NCBI GenBank assembly: GCA_036379355.1
Contig: DASVGV010000112.1
Coordinates: forward strand, 1 to 55,471
From: CAJCIY01 sp036379355
GTDB taxonomy: Bacteria > Actinomycetota > Actinomycetes > Mycobacteriales > CAJCIY01
Direction: 5' to 3'
Length of the DNA: 55,471 nt
Positions 43,268-52,125 of this stretch are shown here, in pieces (the stretch's first letter is position 1; every line of letters begins with the position of its first letter). The notes beneath the pieces are model-generated. The model saw only the letters and a program-made list of their open reading frames with translations, ran no database searches and had not been told where the DNA came from. Made by a program: the position numbers and the translations under genes.

Positions 43268-45412
43268 ATGGCCGACAAGTCCACGGGGGCCGCCGCCGGC
43301 AACGTACCCACGGCCGACGACCCCGCACGGATCCGCAACATCGTGCTCGTCGGCCATTCCGGTGCCGGAAAGACCACGCTCGTGGAGGCCCTGCTCGTGG
43401 CCGCCGGCGTGCTGCCCCGGGCCGGCCGGGTCGAGGACGGGACGACGGTCAGCGACTTCGACGAGGCGGAGGTACGCCAGCAGAGGTCGATCTCGCTGAC
43501 CCTCGCGGCCTTCGAGTACGACGGCATCAAGGTGAACCTGCTGGACACACCCGGGTACGCGGACCTCGTCGGCGACCTGCGTGCCGGCCTGCGCGCGGCC
43601 GACGCGGCGCTGTTCGTGGTCTCCGCCGCGGAGGGGGTCGACGGCGTCACCCAGATGATCTGGGAGGAGTGCGCGGCGGTCGGCATGCCCCGTGCCGTGA
43701 TGATCACGCGCCTCGACTCGGCGCGCGCGGACTTCGAGGCGACGGTCGGGGCCTGCCGGGCGGCGTTCGGGGACAACGTGCTGCCCCTCTATCTCCCGGT
43801 AGCCGCCGCCTCGGGTCCGCCGCAGGCGCTGATCGGACTGCTGTCGCGGCAGGTCTTCGACTACGCCCGGGGCGAGCGCGTGGTCCGCGAGCCGGACGGA
43901 GACCAGCTGCCTGCGCTCACCGAACACCGCAACGCCCTCATCGAGGGCGTCATCGCCGAGTCCGAGGACGAGACGCTGATGGACCGCTACCTCGGGGGCG
44001 AGGACATCGACGTCCAGGTGCTCATCGACGACCTCGAGACGGCCGTCGCGCGCGGGTCGTTCCATCCCGTGCTGACCGGATGCGCCGAGACCGGCGTCGG
44101 CATGACGGAGCTGCTCGAGGTGCTGACGAGCGCGTTCCCGTCACCGTGCGAGCACCCCGCCCCGCCGGTCAGCCGGCCGGACGGCGGCGACGCTCCGCCC
44201 CTGCGGTGCGACCCGGACGGGCCGCTCGCGGCCGAGGTCGTCAAGACGACCACCGACCCGTACGTCGGTCGCATCTCCCTGGTCCGGGTCTTCTCCGGCA
44301 CCCTGCGCCCCGACCGCCCGCTGCACGTGTCCGGTCACGGGCTCACGCGGCCCGGGCACGACGACCACGACGCCGAGGAGAAGGCCGGCAGCCTGTCCTC
44401 GCCACTCGGTAAGACCCAGCGTCCGGTGCCGTACGCGGTCGCCGGCGATCTCGTCACGGTCGGCCGGCTGTCGCGGGCCGAGACCGGGGACACGCTCTCC
44501 GATCCCGCCGATCCGCTGCTGGTCGCCGCCTGGCAGATGCCCGAGCCACAGCTGCCGGTGGCCATCCAGGCCCGCAGCAAGACCGACGAGGACAAGCTCT
44601 CGACCGGCCTCGCCCGCATCGTGGCCGAGGAGCCGACGGTCGCGCTGGAGCGCAACGCCGAGACGCACCAGCTGGTGCTGTGGTGCATGGGCGAGGCACA
44701 GGCCGATGTCGTCATCGACCGGCTGCAGGCCAAGTACGGGGTGGGGGTCGAGCGGGTGCCGTTGCGGGTGCCGCTCCGCGAGACCTTCGCCGCCGCCGCC
44801 AGCGGCCACGGCCGGCACGTCAAGCAGTCCGGAGGTCACGGGCAGTTCGGCGTCTGCGACATCGACGTGGCGCCGCTCCCGCCGGGGGGCGGCTACCAGT
44901 TCGTCGACAAGATCTTCGGGGGCGCGGTCCCCAACCAGTTCATCCCGTCGGTCGACAAGGGGGTGCGCGCCCAGATGGAGGCCGGGGTGCTGGCCGGCTA
45001 CCCGCTCGTGGACATCCAGGTGACGCTCACCGACGGCAAGGCGCACAGCGTCGACTCGTCCGACATCGCCTTCCAGATGGCCGGTGGGCTCGCCCTCCGC
45101 GACGCCGCCGACAAGGCCGGCATCGCCCTGCTGGAACCGGTGCTCGAGTGCACCGTGCTGGTTCCCGACGAGCATCTCGGCGCGGTGCTCTCGGATCTGT
45201 CCACGCGCCGGGGCAGGGTCACCGGCACGGAGTCCGCTGCCGCCGGCCGTTCCGTGGTTCGCGCCGAGGTGCCCGAGGTGGAGCTCACGCGGTACCCGAT
45301 CGATCTGCGGTCGCTGACCCACGGCACCGCGACGTTCACCCGCACCTACCTGCGGCACGAACCCATGCCGGCCAACGTCGCCCAGAAGGTGCTGTCCGAC
45401 CGCCCGCGCTGA
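43268..45412 (+). CDS. fusA2: Elongation factor G-like protein (EF-G2)
   Basis: A 714-residue translational GTPase-like protein. G1 is GHSGAGKTTLVEALL and G3 LDTPGYADLVGD; the G4 NKxD is replaced by TRLD, as in the mycobacterial EF-G2 group. Domain IV contains GHGRHVKQSGGHGQFGVCDI and domain V follows. EF-G2 proteins are ribosome-associated GTPase paralogues without proven translocase activity. An upstream ATG at 43208 is in frame, but the MADKS start gives the family N-terminus. It is divergent from glnA2. Confidence 0.92.
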   Translation: MADKSTGAAAGNVPTADDPARIRNIVLVGHSGAGKTTLVEALLVAAGVLPRAGRVEDGTTVSDFDEAEVRQQRSISLTLAAFEYDGIKVNLLDTPGYADLVGDLRAGLRAADAALFVVSAAEGVDGVTQMIWEECAAVGMPRAVMITRLDSARADFEATVGACRAAFGDNVLPLYLPVAAASGPPQALIGLLSRQVFDYARGERVVREPDGDQLPALTEHRNALIEGVIAESEDETLMDRYLGGEDIDVQVLIDDLETAVARGSFHPVLTGCAETGVGMTELLEVLTSAFPSPCEHPAPPVSRPDGGDAPPLRCDPDGPLAAEVVKTTTDPYVGRISLVRVFSGTLRPDRPLHVSGHGLTRPGHDDHDAEEKAGSLSSPLGKTQRPVPYAVAGDLVTVGRLSRAETGDTLSDPADPLLVAAWQMPEPQLPVAIQARSKTDEDKLSTGLARIVAEEPTVALERNAETHQLVLWCMGEAQADVVIDRLQAKYGVGVERVPLRVPLRETFAAAASGHGRHVKQSGGHGQFGVCDIDVAPLPPGGGYQFVDKIFGGAVPNQFIPSVDKGVRAQMEAGVLAGYPLVDIQVTLTDGKAHSVDSSDIAFQMAGGLALRDAADKAGIALLEPVLECTVLVPDEHLGAVLSDLSTRRGRVTGTESAAAGRSVVRAEVPEVELTRYPIDLRSLTHGTATFTRTYLRHEPMPANVAQKVLSDRPR

Positions 45413-45418
45413 GCCGCG

Positions 45419-45580
45419 TCACTGCCGCCGGCGGCGGCCGAGGTGCATGCCACCGAAGAACGTCGTCAGCAGGAACAGGATCACCGCGATGATCAGCAGG
45501 TAGAACAGGCCGTGGATCACCGCACCCACGATGCCCAGGATGATCCACAAGATCACGAGGAACAGCAGGAACGAAAGCAC
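45419..45580 (-). CDS. Small two-helix membrane protein (53 aa)
   Basis: Reading from GTG at 45580, with AGGAGG six bases upstream, it gives 53 residues: two hydrophobic helices (about 2-22 and 25-43) and a basic end GGMHLGRRRRQ. It resembles the very short hydrophobic proteins of unknown role common in actinobacteria, similar in style to the 50-residue protein at 53998-54150. It converges with the EF-G2 gene with a 6-bp gap. Confidence 0.8.
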   Translation of the reverse strand: MLSFLLFLVILWIILGIVGAVIHGLFYLLIIAVILFLLTTFFGGMHLGRRRRQ

Positions 45581-45665
45581 GAAGCCTCCTGACGGCGGGC
45601 CGGCCGGCTCGGACGAGCCTGGTCCGATCTTCGTCACCGCGCGAGGGGGATGGCAAACCCCGGCG

Positions 45666-45679
45666 CCGCATCTCGCGGT
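45666..45679 (-). repeat. Dispersed GCGAGATGYGGC repeat copy
   Basis: On the minus strand this reads ccgcgagatgcggc, differing by one base from the two copies at 5338 and 5368. It again lies between genes, in the divergent nadE/small-membrane-protein region. Confidence 0.55.
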
Positions 45680-45739
45680 ACGCCGTGGCCCCCGCCGGCG
45701 GTGCGAGGACCGCGCCGGGCCGTACGGGAGGATGCGGCC

Positions 45740-47470
45740 ATGGCTGGCACGACCGGTACCTCCCTCCCGTTCCGGCTCGCGCTGGCGCAGTGCCGGCTCG
45801 TCGTCGGCGACCTGGCCGGCAACGCGGCGACCATCCGCCGGTACGCCGCCGACGCGGCCGCTCGGGACGCCCAGCTCGTCGCGTTCCCCGAGATGGCGCT
45901 GACCGGCTACCCGCCCGAGGACCTGGTCTTCCGTCGCTCGTTCTGCGCGGCGAGCGAGGCGGCGCTCCGCGACCTCGCCGCGACCCTGGTCGGTGACGGC
46001 CTGGGCGAGCTGCCCGTCGTCGTGGGCTACCTGCGCCGCGACGAGCACGACCGGCCGCACAACAGCGCCGCAGTCCTGTTCGGTGGGGACGTCGCGGCCG
46101 CCACCGACAAGGTCCTGCTGCCGACGTACGGCGTGTTCGACGAGCGTCGCTACTTCGAGCCGGGGTCGACGTTCGCCGCGGTGACGGTCGCGGGCGTGCG
46201 GGTCGGGCTCACGATCTGCGAGGACCTGTGGTGGCCGGGCGGGCCGTGTGTGGCGGCCGCGGCGGCCGGTGTCGATCTCGTCCTGTGCATCAACGGCTCC
46301 CCGTACGAGAGCGGCAAGGCGGACGTGCGGGAGGCGCTGATCGCCGAACGTGCGGCCGAGGCGGCGGCGCCGGTCGCGTACCTGAACCAGGTCGGCGGGC
46401 AGGACGAGCTGGTGTTCGACGGCGGGTCGTTCGTGGTCGACGAGAGCGGGGTGACGCTCGCTCGCACCGACCAGTTCACCGAGGAGCTGTTCGTCGTCGA
46501 CCTCACCCTTGCCCCGCGCCCAACGACGACGGCGGCCCAGGCCGCGGGGCTGCGGATCATCCGTACCGAGATCGCGACGCCGTCCGCACCGCGGACCGAC
46601 CCCGAGCCCCTGACCGTCGCGCCCCGACGGGACCGGCTCGACCTGGACTACGCCGCCGTCGTCACCGGCACCCGCGACTACGTCCGGAAGAACGGCTTCG
46701 AGACGGTCTGCCTCGGCCTGTCGGGCGGGATCGACTCCGCGCTCACCGCGACCGTCGCGGTCGACGCCCTCGGCGCCGACCGCGTGCACACGGTGGCGAT
46801 GCCCTCGTCGTACTCCTCCCGCCACTCGGTCGACGACGCCGCGGAGCTGGCCCGCCGCCAGGGCACCCGGCACCGCGTCATTGCGATCGCCCCGATGGTG
46901 GAGGCGTACCAGGAGTCGTTGCACCTGACGGGCGTCGCCGAGGAGAACCTCCAGGCCCGCGTCCGCGGGACGCTGCTCATGGGACTGTCGAACCAGGAGG
47001 GCCATCTCGTGCTCGCCACCGGCAACAAGAGCGAGCTGGCGACCGGGTTCTCCACCCTGTACGGCGACAGCGTCGGCGGCTTTGCGCCGATCAAGGACAT
47101 CCCGAAGTCGGAGGTGTGGGAGCTCGCCCGCTGGCGCAACGCCCAGACGCCGGACGCGCCCCCGATCCCGCAGGAGTCGATCGACAAGCCGCCGTCGGCC
47201 GAGCTCGCACCCGGACAGCTCGACTCCGACCGGCTGCCGGACTACACCGTCCTCGACCGGCTGCTCGACGACTACGTCGAGAACGACCTGGGGCGCGCCG
47301 AGCTGCTCGCGCGCGGCTTCGACGCGGAGACCCTCGACCGGACCATGCGTCTGGTCGACCTCGCCGAGTACAAGCGCCGTCAGTACCCGCCGGGCCCGAA
47401 GGTGACCCCGCGGGCGTTCGGACGAGACCGTCGGCTGCCGATCACCAACCGGTGGCGCGAGGGGACCTAG
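45740..47470 (+). CDS. nadE: Glutamine-dependent NAD+ synthetase
   Basis: A 576-residue enzyme that amidates nicotinic acid adenine dinucleotide with glutamine nitrogen. The N-terminal nitrilase-type glutaminase has its Glu (AFPEMALTGYPPEDL), Lys (ATDKVLLPTYGVFDE) and Cys (GLTICEDLWWPG). The C-terminal synthetase has the P-loop LGLSGGIDSALTA and ATGNKSELATGFSTLYGD. Together with nadA it covers the first and last steps of NAD synthesis in this window. The ATG at 45740 follows GGGAGG. Confidence 0.96.
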   Translation: MAGTTGTSLPFRLALAQCRLVVGDLAGNAATIRRYAADAAARDAQLVAFPEMALTGYPPEDLVFRRSFCAASEAALRDLAATLVGDGLGELPVVVGYLRRDEHDRPHNSAAVLFGGDVAAATDKVLLPTYGVFDERRYFEPGSTFAAVTVAGVRVGLTICEDLWWPGGPCVAAAAAGVDLVLCINGSPYESGKADVREALIAERAAEAAAPVAYLNQVGGQDELVFDGGSFVVDESGVTLARTDQFTEELFVVDLTLAPRPTTTAAQAAGLRIIRTEIATPSAPRTDPEPLTVAPRRDRLDLDYAAVVTGTRDYVRKNGFETVCLGLSGGIDSALTATVAVDALGADRVHTVAMPSSYSSRHSVDDAAELARRQGTRHRVIAIAPMVEAYQESLHLTGVAEENLQARVRGTLLMGLSNQEGHLVLATGNKSELATGFSTLYGDSVGGFAPIKDIPKSEVWELARWRNAQTPDAPPIPQESIDKPPSAELAPGQLDSDRLPDYTVLDRLLDDYVENDLGRAELLARGFDAETLDRTMRLVDLAEYKRRQYPPGPKVTPRAFGRDRRLPITNRWREGT

Positions 47471-47544
47471 CCGGGCCTACGCTGGGCGCTGTCGTGTCCG
47501 ATCCGGGGACCCCTGGTGGCCCCGAGACATCCGGAGGCACCACC

Positions 47545-48378
47545 ATGACCGCTGAGGTCCCGTACGGCACCGTCACCCGCGTCACCCGCACGACGATCCG
47601 CACCTTGCAGGCCAAGAAGGACGCCGGCGAGCACTTCGCGATGCTGACGTCGTACGACTCGATCACCGCAGCGATCTTCGACGAGGCAGGCATCCCGGTC
47701 CTGCTCGTCGGGGACTCCGCCGGCAACAACGTGCTCGGCTACGCGGACACGATCCCGGTCACCGTCGACGAGTTGATCCCGCTGGTCCGCGCGGTGTCCG
47801 CCGGCGCGCCGAACGCGCTCGTCGTCGCGGACCTGCCGTTCGGCAGCTACCACGAGTCGCCGCAGCAGGCGGTCGGCACCAGCGTGCGGATGCTCAAGGA
47901 GGGCCGCGCCGGGGCGGTGAAGCTCGAAGGCGGCGTCCGCCTGTGCCCGCAGGTCGACGCGATCACCGCCGCCGGGATCCCGGTGATGGCGCACATCGGC
48001 TTCACCCCGCAGGCGGTCCACGCCCTCGGCGGCTACCGGGTCCAGGGCCGCGGCGAGGCGGCCGACCGGCTGATCACCGACGCCCTCGCCCTGGCCGAGG
48101 CAGGCGCGTTCGCGATCGTGCTCGAGATGGTGCCCGCCGACGTCGCCGAGCGGGTGACCAAGGAGGTGCCGATCCCCACGATCGGCATCGGCGCCGGCCC
48201 CGGCACCGACGGCCAGGTCCTCGTCTGGCCCGACATGGCCGGACTGTCTCCGCAGCCGACCCCCAAGCTGGTGAAGCGGTACGCCGACCTGCGCGGCGCG
48301 TTGCTGCAGGCCGCCCGGGACTACCGGGACGAGGTGCAGCGAGGCGTGTTCCCCGGCGCCGATCAGTCGTACAGCTGA
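47545..48378 (+). CDS. panB: 3-methyl-2-oxobutanoate hydroxymethyltransferase
   Basis: A 277-residue TIM-barrel enzyme making ketopantoate for pantothenate and CoA. It has AMLTSYDSITAAIFDEAGIP and LLVGDSAGNNVLGYADTIPV (metal Asp), VKLEGGVRLC (substrate Lys/Glu), AHIGFTPQAVHALGGYRVQG and IGIGAGPGTDGQVLVWPDM. GGAGG precedes the ATG at 47545. In M. tuberculosis panB also lies a few genes after glnA2. Its end overlaps the convergent metal-receptor gene by 16 bp. Confidence 0.97.
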   Translation: MTAEVPYGTVTRVTRTTIRTLQAKKDAGEHFAMLTSYDSITAAIFDEAGIPVLLVGDSAGNNVLGYADTIPVTVDELIPLVRAVSAGAPNALVVADLPFGSYHESPQQAVGTSVRMLKEGRAGAVKLEGGVRLCPQVDAITAAGIPVMAHIGFTPQAVHALGGYRVQGRGEAADRLITDALALAEAGAFAIVLEMVPADVAERVTKEVPIPTIGIGAGPGTDGQVLVWPDMAGLSPQPTPKLVKRYADLRGALLQAARDYRDEVQRGVFPGADQSYS

Positions 48379-49055
48379 GCCGTGAGCACCTCGCGAGCCT
48401 CGGCGAGCGACGGGCCGTACCACGTCAGGTGCCGCCCCGACACCAGCCGGGACGGCCGGTCGAACGCCTCCGGGCCGTCGTCCGCCGAGAAGGCGTACGG
48501 CTCGTCCGGCAACACGACGAGGTCGTGCTCGGGGAGGGCCCCGACGTCGATCCGCGGGTAGCGATCCGCGGCGCCGGCGAGCGCGTGGTCGACGCCGAGG
48601 CGGCGCAGCACGTCGCCGGCGAACGTGTCCCGGCCGAGGGCCATCCACGGCCGGCGCCAGATCGGCACCACCGCCGTGACCCGCTGCCCGGGCCAGGGTG
48701 CGGACCACGCGCCCTCGGCTGCGGTGAGCCACGGGGGGCCCTCCAGCCCGCACGCCGCGAGCATCCGGCGCAGGGAGACGAAGGCCTCGTCGACCGTTCG
48801 CGGTGCGGTCACCCACACGGCGACACCGGCCTCGCGGAGGGCTTCCAGGTCGGCGGCCCGGTTCTCCTCCTCGTTCGCGAGGACGAGGTCGGGGGCGAGC
48901 GCACGTACCGCGGTGAGATCCGGGTTCTTCGTTCCGCGCACCCGCGTCACGTCGAGCTCTGGTGGGTGGGTACACCAGTCGGTTGCGCCGACGAGCAGGC
49001 CGCTGTCCGCCACCGACTCGGTGAGCGAGGGGACCAGCGACACCAGGCGCCGCAC
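48363..49055 (-). CDS. Helical-backbone metal receptor (BtuF/TroA-like, no signal peptide)
   Basis: About 230 residues resembling cobalamin or iron-siderophore binding proteins: LVSLVPSLTESVADSGLLVG, TKNPDLTAVRALAPDLVLAN with the following EEEN, and DLVVLPDEPYAF. Neither a signal peptide nor a lipobox is seen, so it is a cytoplasmic version common in actinobacteria. The first plausible start is GTG at 49055; the frame is open further upstream. No ABC transporter partner is present. Ligand unknown. Confidence 0.82.
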   Translation of the reverse strand: MRRLVSLVPSLTESVADSGLLVGATDWCTHPPELDVTRVRGTKNPDLTAVRALAPDLVLANEEENRAADLEALREAGVAVWVTAPRTVDEAFVSLRRMLAACGLEGPPWLTAAEGAWSAPWPGQRVTAVVPIWRRPWMALGRDTFAGDVLRRLGVDHALAGAADRYPRIDVGALPEHDLVVLPDEPYAFSADDGPEAFDRPSRLVSGRHLTWYGPSLAEAREVLTAQLYD

Positions 49056-49122
49056 GCGCGGCGGCAGCGGGACGACCCGCCCCGTATCGTCCCGGTCCGG
49101 CCCGGTCGTCGCCCTCGACGGC

Positions 49123-49794
49123 TCAGACGTCGGTGATCCGGACACCCGCGTGCGCCTTGTAGCGGCGGTTGACGCTGACCAGGTTGGCGGTGAGCCCTTC
49201 GACCTGCCGAGCGTTGCGCAGCCGGCCGGCGTAGACGCCGCGCATGCCCGGGATCCGCGCCGCCAGGTCCTGCACCAGGTCGGTCGCGGCGCGGTCGTCG
49301 CCGAGTACGAGGATGTCGGTCTCGATCTGCTCAACACTCTCGTCGGCGAGCAGGACCGCCGAGACGTGGTGGAACGCCGCCACCACCGTGCTCTCGGGCA
49401 GCAGCCCCGCCGCCTCCTGGGCGGCGCTGCCGGCCGGCACGTCGAGGACGTACGCGCCTTGCTTGTCGAAGCCGAGCGGGTTCACGCAGTCGATGACGAC
49501 CTTGCCGCGTAGCGGCTCGGCGAGGGCGGTCAGCAGGTCGCCGTGACCTTCGTACGGCACGGCGACGATGACGACGTCGGCCCCGGCGGCACCTGCGTTG
49601 TCCGCGCCCGTGACCGGAAGGCCGGCGTCGGAGAGCGGGCGCGCGGCCTCGGCGGCCCGTTCGGCGGAGCGCGAGCCGAGCACGACCTCGACGCCGGCGA
49701 GGGCGAGCCGCCGGGCGAGCCCGAGCCCCTGCGGTCCGGTCCCGCCGAGGACACCGACGGTACGGGGGGCGGGCAGCGGCTGGGGTTCGGTCAC
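49123..49794 (-). CDS. npdG: NADPH-dependent F420 reductase
   Basis: A 223-residue Rossmann protein (F420H2:NADP+ oxidoreductase family). It has VGVLGGTGPQGLGLARRLAL for NADP binding, VVLGSRSAERA (phosphate-binding Ser/Arg), VVIVAVPYEGHGD, IDCVNPLGFD and AFHHVSAVLL. It exchanges electrons between NADPH and F420, linking the F420 enzymes of the window (two LLM enzymes, the Ddn-like protein). GTG at 49794 is preceded by AGGA; GTG at 49812 is an alternative. Confidence 0.9.
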   Translation of the reverse strand: MTEPQPLPAPRTVGVLGGTGPQGLGLARRLALAGVEVVLGSRSAERAAEAARPLSDAGLPVTGADNAGAAGADVVIVAVPYEGHGDLLTALAEPLRGKVVIDCVNPLGFDKQGAYVLDVPAGSAAQEAAGLLPESTVVAAFHHVSAVLLADESVEQIETDILVLGDDRAATDLVQDLAARIPGMRGVYAGRLRNARQVEGLTANLVSVNRRYKAHAGVRITDV

Positions 49795-49951
49795 GCCGCC
49801 ATCCTGGCGCACCGCCGTACCGGCCCGTCCCGGCGGCCGCCACCGGCCGAAGAACCGCGGGTATTCCGAGTCGGCCGGCAGGATCGCACCCGCACCCGGC
49901 GAAGAGCACCGAAGACGGCGGGATCAGGACAGACCCGAAGGGCGGACACGG

Positions 49952-50800
49952 GTGCGCTACCGACAGCGGGACCCCCTCGACGCGCTCGCGCGCCGTCATG
50001 GGGTGGACCCCAGCCGGCTGCGCGACGAGGTCGCCGGATTCCGCCTCGCGCTCGACACCGACCTGACGCTGGCGGCCGCCGCCGTCGGCGAGGATCAGCC
50101 GGCGCTGGCCGCGGAGGCACTCGCCGCCGACCGCGCGGCACTGACCGGGTTCGAGGAGGGGCTGCGGTCCACGCTGGCCGATGTCGCCCGAGCGCGCCGC
50201 GGAGCGCGGCGGCGCCGGGTCGTGGGCGTGGCGGCGCTGGCGGGGCTGGTGAGCATGGCGGGGACGGGCGCCCTCGCGGCCACGTCGTGGGTGCACGCCC
50301 CGCGGCCCCAGGTCGCCGCGCCCGCGGGGCCGAGTCTCGGCCCGGCGCAACGCGTGGCGGTCAGCCAGGCGGACACCCTGGCCTACGCCGCCGCACACCG
50401 CCTGCCGACCGCGACCGTGCTGGCCGCCTCCCAGGCGTTGCAGTCCACCCTCGTCCCGCTGCTGCCACGCGCGGCGCACGACCCGGCCCTGTCCGCACAG
50501 CTGCGGGCGCTGCTCACCGAGCAGCGCACCGCCCTCACCTCGCTCCCGACGCCCGACGCGCAGGTCGAGGAGGCGATCCGGGCTGCCGAGTCGCTGCTCG
50601 CGCGACTCCCCGCAGTGCTGCCCACCCCCGGCGCGATCCCCACGACCGTCCAGCCCTCCGGGCGCGCGTCCAGCCGCGCCCCCACCACCGCGCCGGTCGG
50701 CACCGGGGTGTCCACCGCACCGAGTCCACCGGACGCAGCCACGTCCCCGGCGGCCACGCCCTCGTCGTCCCCCAGCCTCGTGCTCCCGCCGGCCGACTGA
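49952..50800 (+). CDS. Single-pass membrane protein with Pro/Ser/Thr-rich tail
   Basis: A 282-residue protein. The N-terminal helical cytoplasmic part (1-90) includes DPLDALARRHGVDPSRLRDE, a possible helix-turn-helix-like segment. A transmembrane helix lies near residues 92-112, followed by an extracytoplasmic helical domain (about 125-220) and a low-complexity Pro/Ser/Thr/Ala tail. It could sense envelope conditions, but no family is recognised. GTG at 49952 lies after a weak purine stretch. Confidence 0.65.
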   Translation: MRYRQRDPLDALARRHGVDPSRLRDEVAGFRLALDTDLTLAAAAVGEDQPALAAEALAADRAALTGFEEGLRSTLADVARARRGARRRRVVGVAALAGLVSMAGTGALAATSWVHAPRPQVAAPAGPSLGPAQRVAVSQADTLAYAAAHRLPTATVLAASQALQSTLVPLLPRAAHDPALSAQLRALLTEQRTALTSLPTPDAQVEEAIRAAESLLARLPAVLPTPGAIPTTVQPSGRASSRAPTTAPVGTGVSTAPSPPDAATSPAATPSSSPSLVLPPAD

Positions 50801-50978
50801 CCGACCGGCCAGATCTCCGCGGCGAGAACGTGGACGGTCTGCATCGACGCGACGGCGTGACCGGCTGGTCTTCCCGGCGGCCAGTCGCGTAGACTGGCAC
50901 AGCGATCGTGAAAGTTTTCACTTTCACGACACACCCCCGTTCCACGCCCGGACCTCGTACGACGCGGAGGCAGCCGCC
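50801..50978 (+). promoter_or_regulatory. whiB promoter region with two inverted repeats
   Basis: Two perfect inverted repeats stand in tandem: GCCAGTC-gcgta-GACTGGC (50880-50886/50892-50898) and TCGTGAAAG-ttttca-CTTTCACGA (50906-50914/50921-50929). TAGACT at 50890-50895 is a good -10 candidate, so the first repeat spans it and the second would lie at the very start of the mRNA. GGAGG lies before the ATG at 50979. They may be operators for a repressor or a 5' hairpin controlling WhiB; the first could also end the upstream gene. Confidence 0.6.
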
Positions 50979-51305
50979 ATGACCGAGCGCACGCACCCCC
51001 ACCCGGATCACCAGCCCGAGGCGATCGGCGACGACTGGGAGTGGCAGCTTCGGGGGGCCTGTCGCCACGAGGACAGCGAGCTCTTCTTCCACCCCTACGG
51101 CGAACGCGAACCGTCGCGGGGCCGGCGCGAACGCGCCGCGCTCGCGGTGTGCGCCACCTGTCCGGTCCTGCTGCAGTGCCGCACCTACGCCCTGCGCGCT
51201 CGGGAGCCGTACGGGGTCTGGGGAGGTCTCACCGAGACCGACCGGCAGGACATCCTCGCCGGCCGCAGGCCACCGCTCGAGCGGCACTCCCCCATCGCGG
51301 TCTGA
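50979..51305 (+). CDS. whiB: WhiB-family iron-sulfur transcription factor (WhiB3/WhiD-like)
   Basis: A 108-residue protein with the four cluster cysteines (GACRHED, then VCATCPVLLQC) and the GVWGGLTE turn followed by a short basic region (GRRPP). The WQLRGAC and ELFFHPYGERE segments and REPYGVWGG are closest to WhiB3/WhiD, redox- and NO-responsive partners of the primary sigma factor. The C-terminal AT-hook-like basic tail is short, so DNA contact may be weak. Confidence 0.93.
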   Translation: MTERTHPHPDHQPEAIGDDWEWQLRGACRHEDSELFFHPYGEREPSRGRRERAALAVCATCPVLLQCRTYALRAREPYGVWGGLTETDRQDILAGRRPPLERHSPIAV

Positions 51306-51310
51306 GAGGG

Positions 51311-52096
51311 CTAACCGACGAACTCGGCCACCGTCGGGGTGAAGCGCGGGTCGCTGAGCACGCCGAGGTGGTCGCCGGCAAGGACCTCGAGCCGGGCGTC
51401 GTGCACCGCCTGTGCGAGGACCCGCGGACGCACCGCCAACGGATCCCGGTCCCCGACGACCACGAGCGCGTCGGCGGTGATCTGCTCCAGCGGGATCGCC
51501 TGCGCGTGCACCGACCGAGCCTGGGCCGCATAGGCGAGCTTGTCGCCGCCGACCGCGTCGGCGAACCGGACGAACGCGAGAACCGCCGGGTCGTCGGTTG
51601 CCGTGGACGGGTCGTCGGCCTCCAGGGCGCGAGCCAGCACGGACCGGTCCAGCGCCCGGGTGTCGACCCCGCCCCGCTCCACGATCCCGGCTCCCACGCC
51701 GCCGATGGCGAGGCGCCGGACCCGCCGGTCCTCGCTGGCGGTGATGAGGGCGATGACCGCACCCATCGAGTAGCCCACGAGGTCGTACGTCTCCGCTCCG
51801 ATCTCCGTGACCACGCCGCGCAGGTCACGGCTCATCCGCGACTCCCCGTAGCGCACCGGGTCGTGCGGCTTGTCCGACCGGCCGTGGCCGCGGGCGTCGA
51901 CGCCGACGACGGCGCGACCGTTGGCCAGCAGCGCCGCCACCACGCCCGGCGGCACCCAGTTGAGGTACGTGTCCGCGATGAACCCGTGCTGGAGCACCAC
52001 CGGCGGGCCCGCCGTGGCATCACCCCAGACGTAGTAGGCGACACGTACACCGTCGCCGGACTCGTGGAAACGGGGTGCGGGAAGATCGGCGCGCAT
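51311..52096 (-). CDS. Alpha/beta hydrolase
   Basis: A 261-residue alpha/beta-hydrolase. The oxyanion loop is in VVLQHGFIADTYLNW, the nucleophile Ser in LVGYSMGAVIAL, Asp in VVGDRDPLAV and the catalytic His in LAGDHLGVLSDP. GVDARGHGRSDKP is the typical loop after strand 4. Esterase, epoxide hydrolase or C-C hydrolase activity cannot be told apart. The ATG at 52096 is chosen over the upstream TTG. It converges with whiB (5-bp gap). Confidence 0.88.
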   Translation of the reverse strand: MRADLPAPRFHESGDGVRVAYYVWGDATAGPPVVLQHGFIADTYLNWVPPGVVAALLANGRAVVGVDARGHGRSDKPHDPVRYGESRMSRDLRGVVTEIGAETYDLVGYSMGAVIALITASEDRRVRRLAIGGVGAGIVERGGVDTRALDRSVLARALEADDPSTATDDPAVLAFVRFADAVGGDKLAYAAQARSVHAQAIPLEQITADALVVVGDRDPLAVRPRVLAQAVHDARLEVLAGDHLGVLSDPRFTPTVAEFVG

Positions 52097-52125
52097 GGCC
52101 CCACCCAACCAGACGGGCGGACGCG

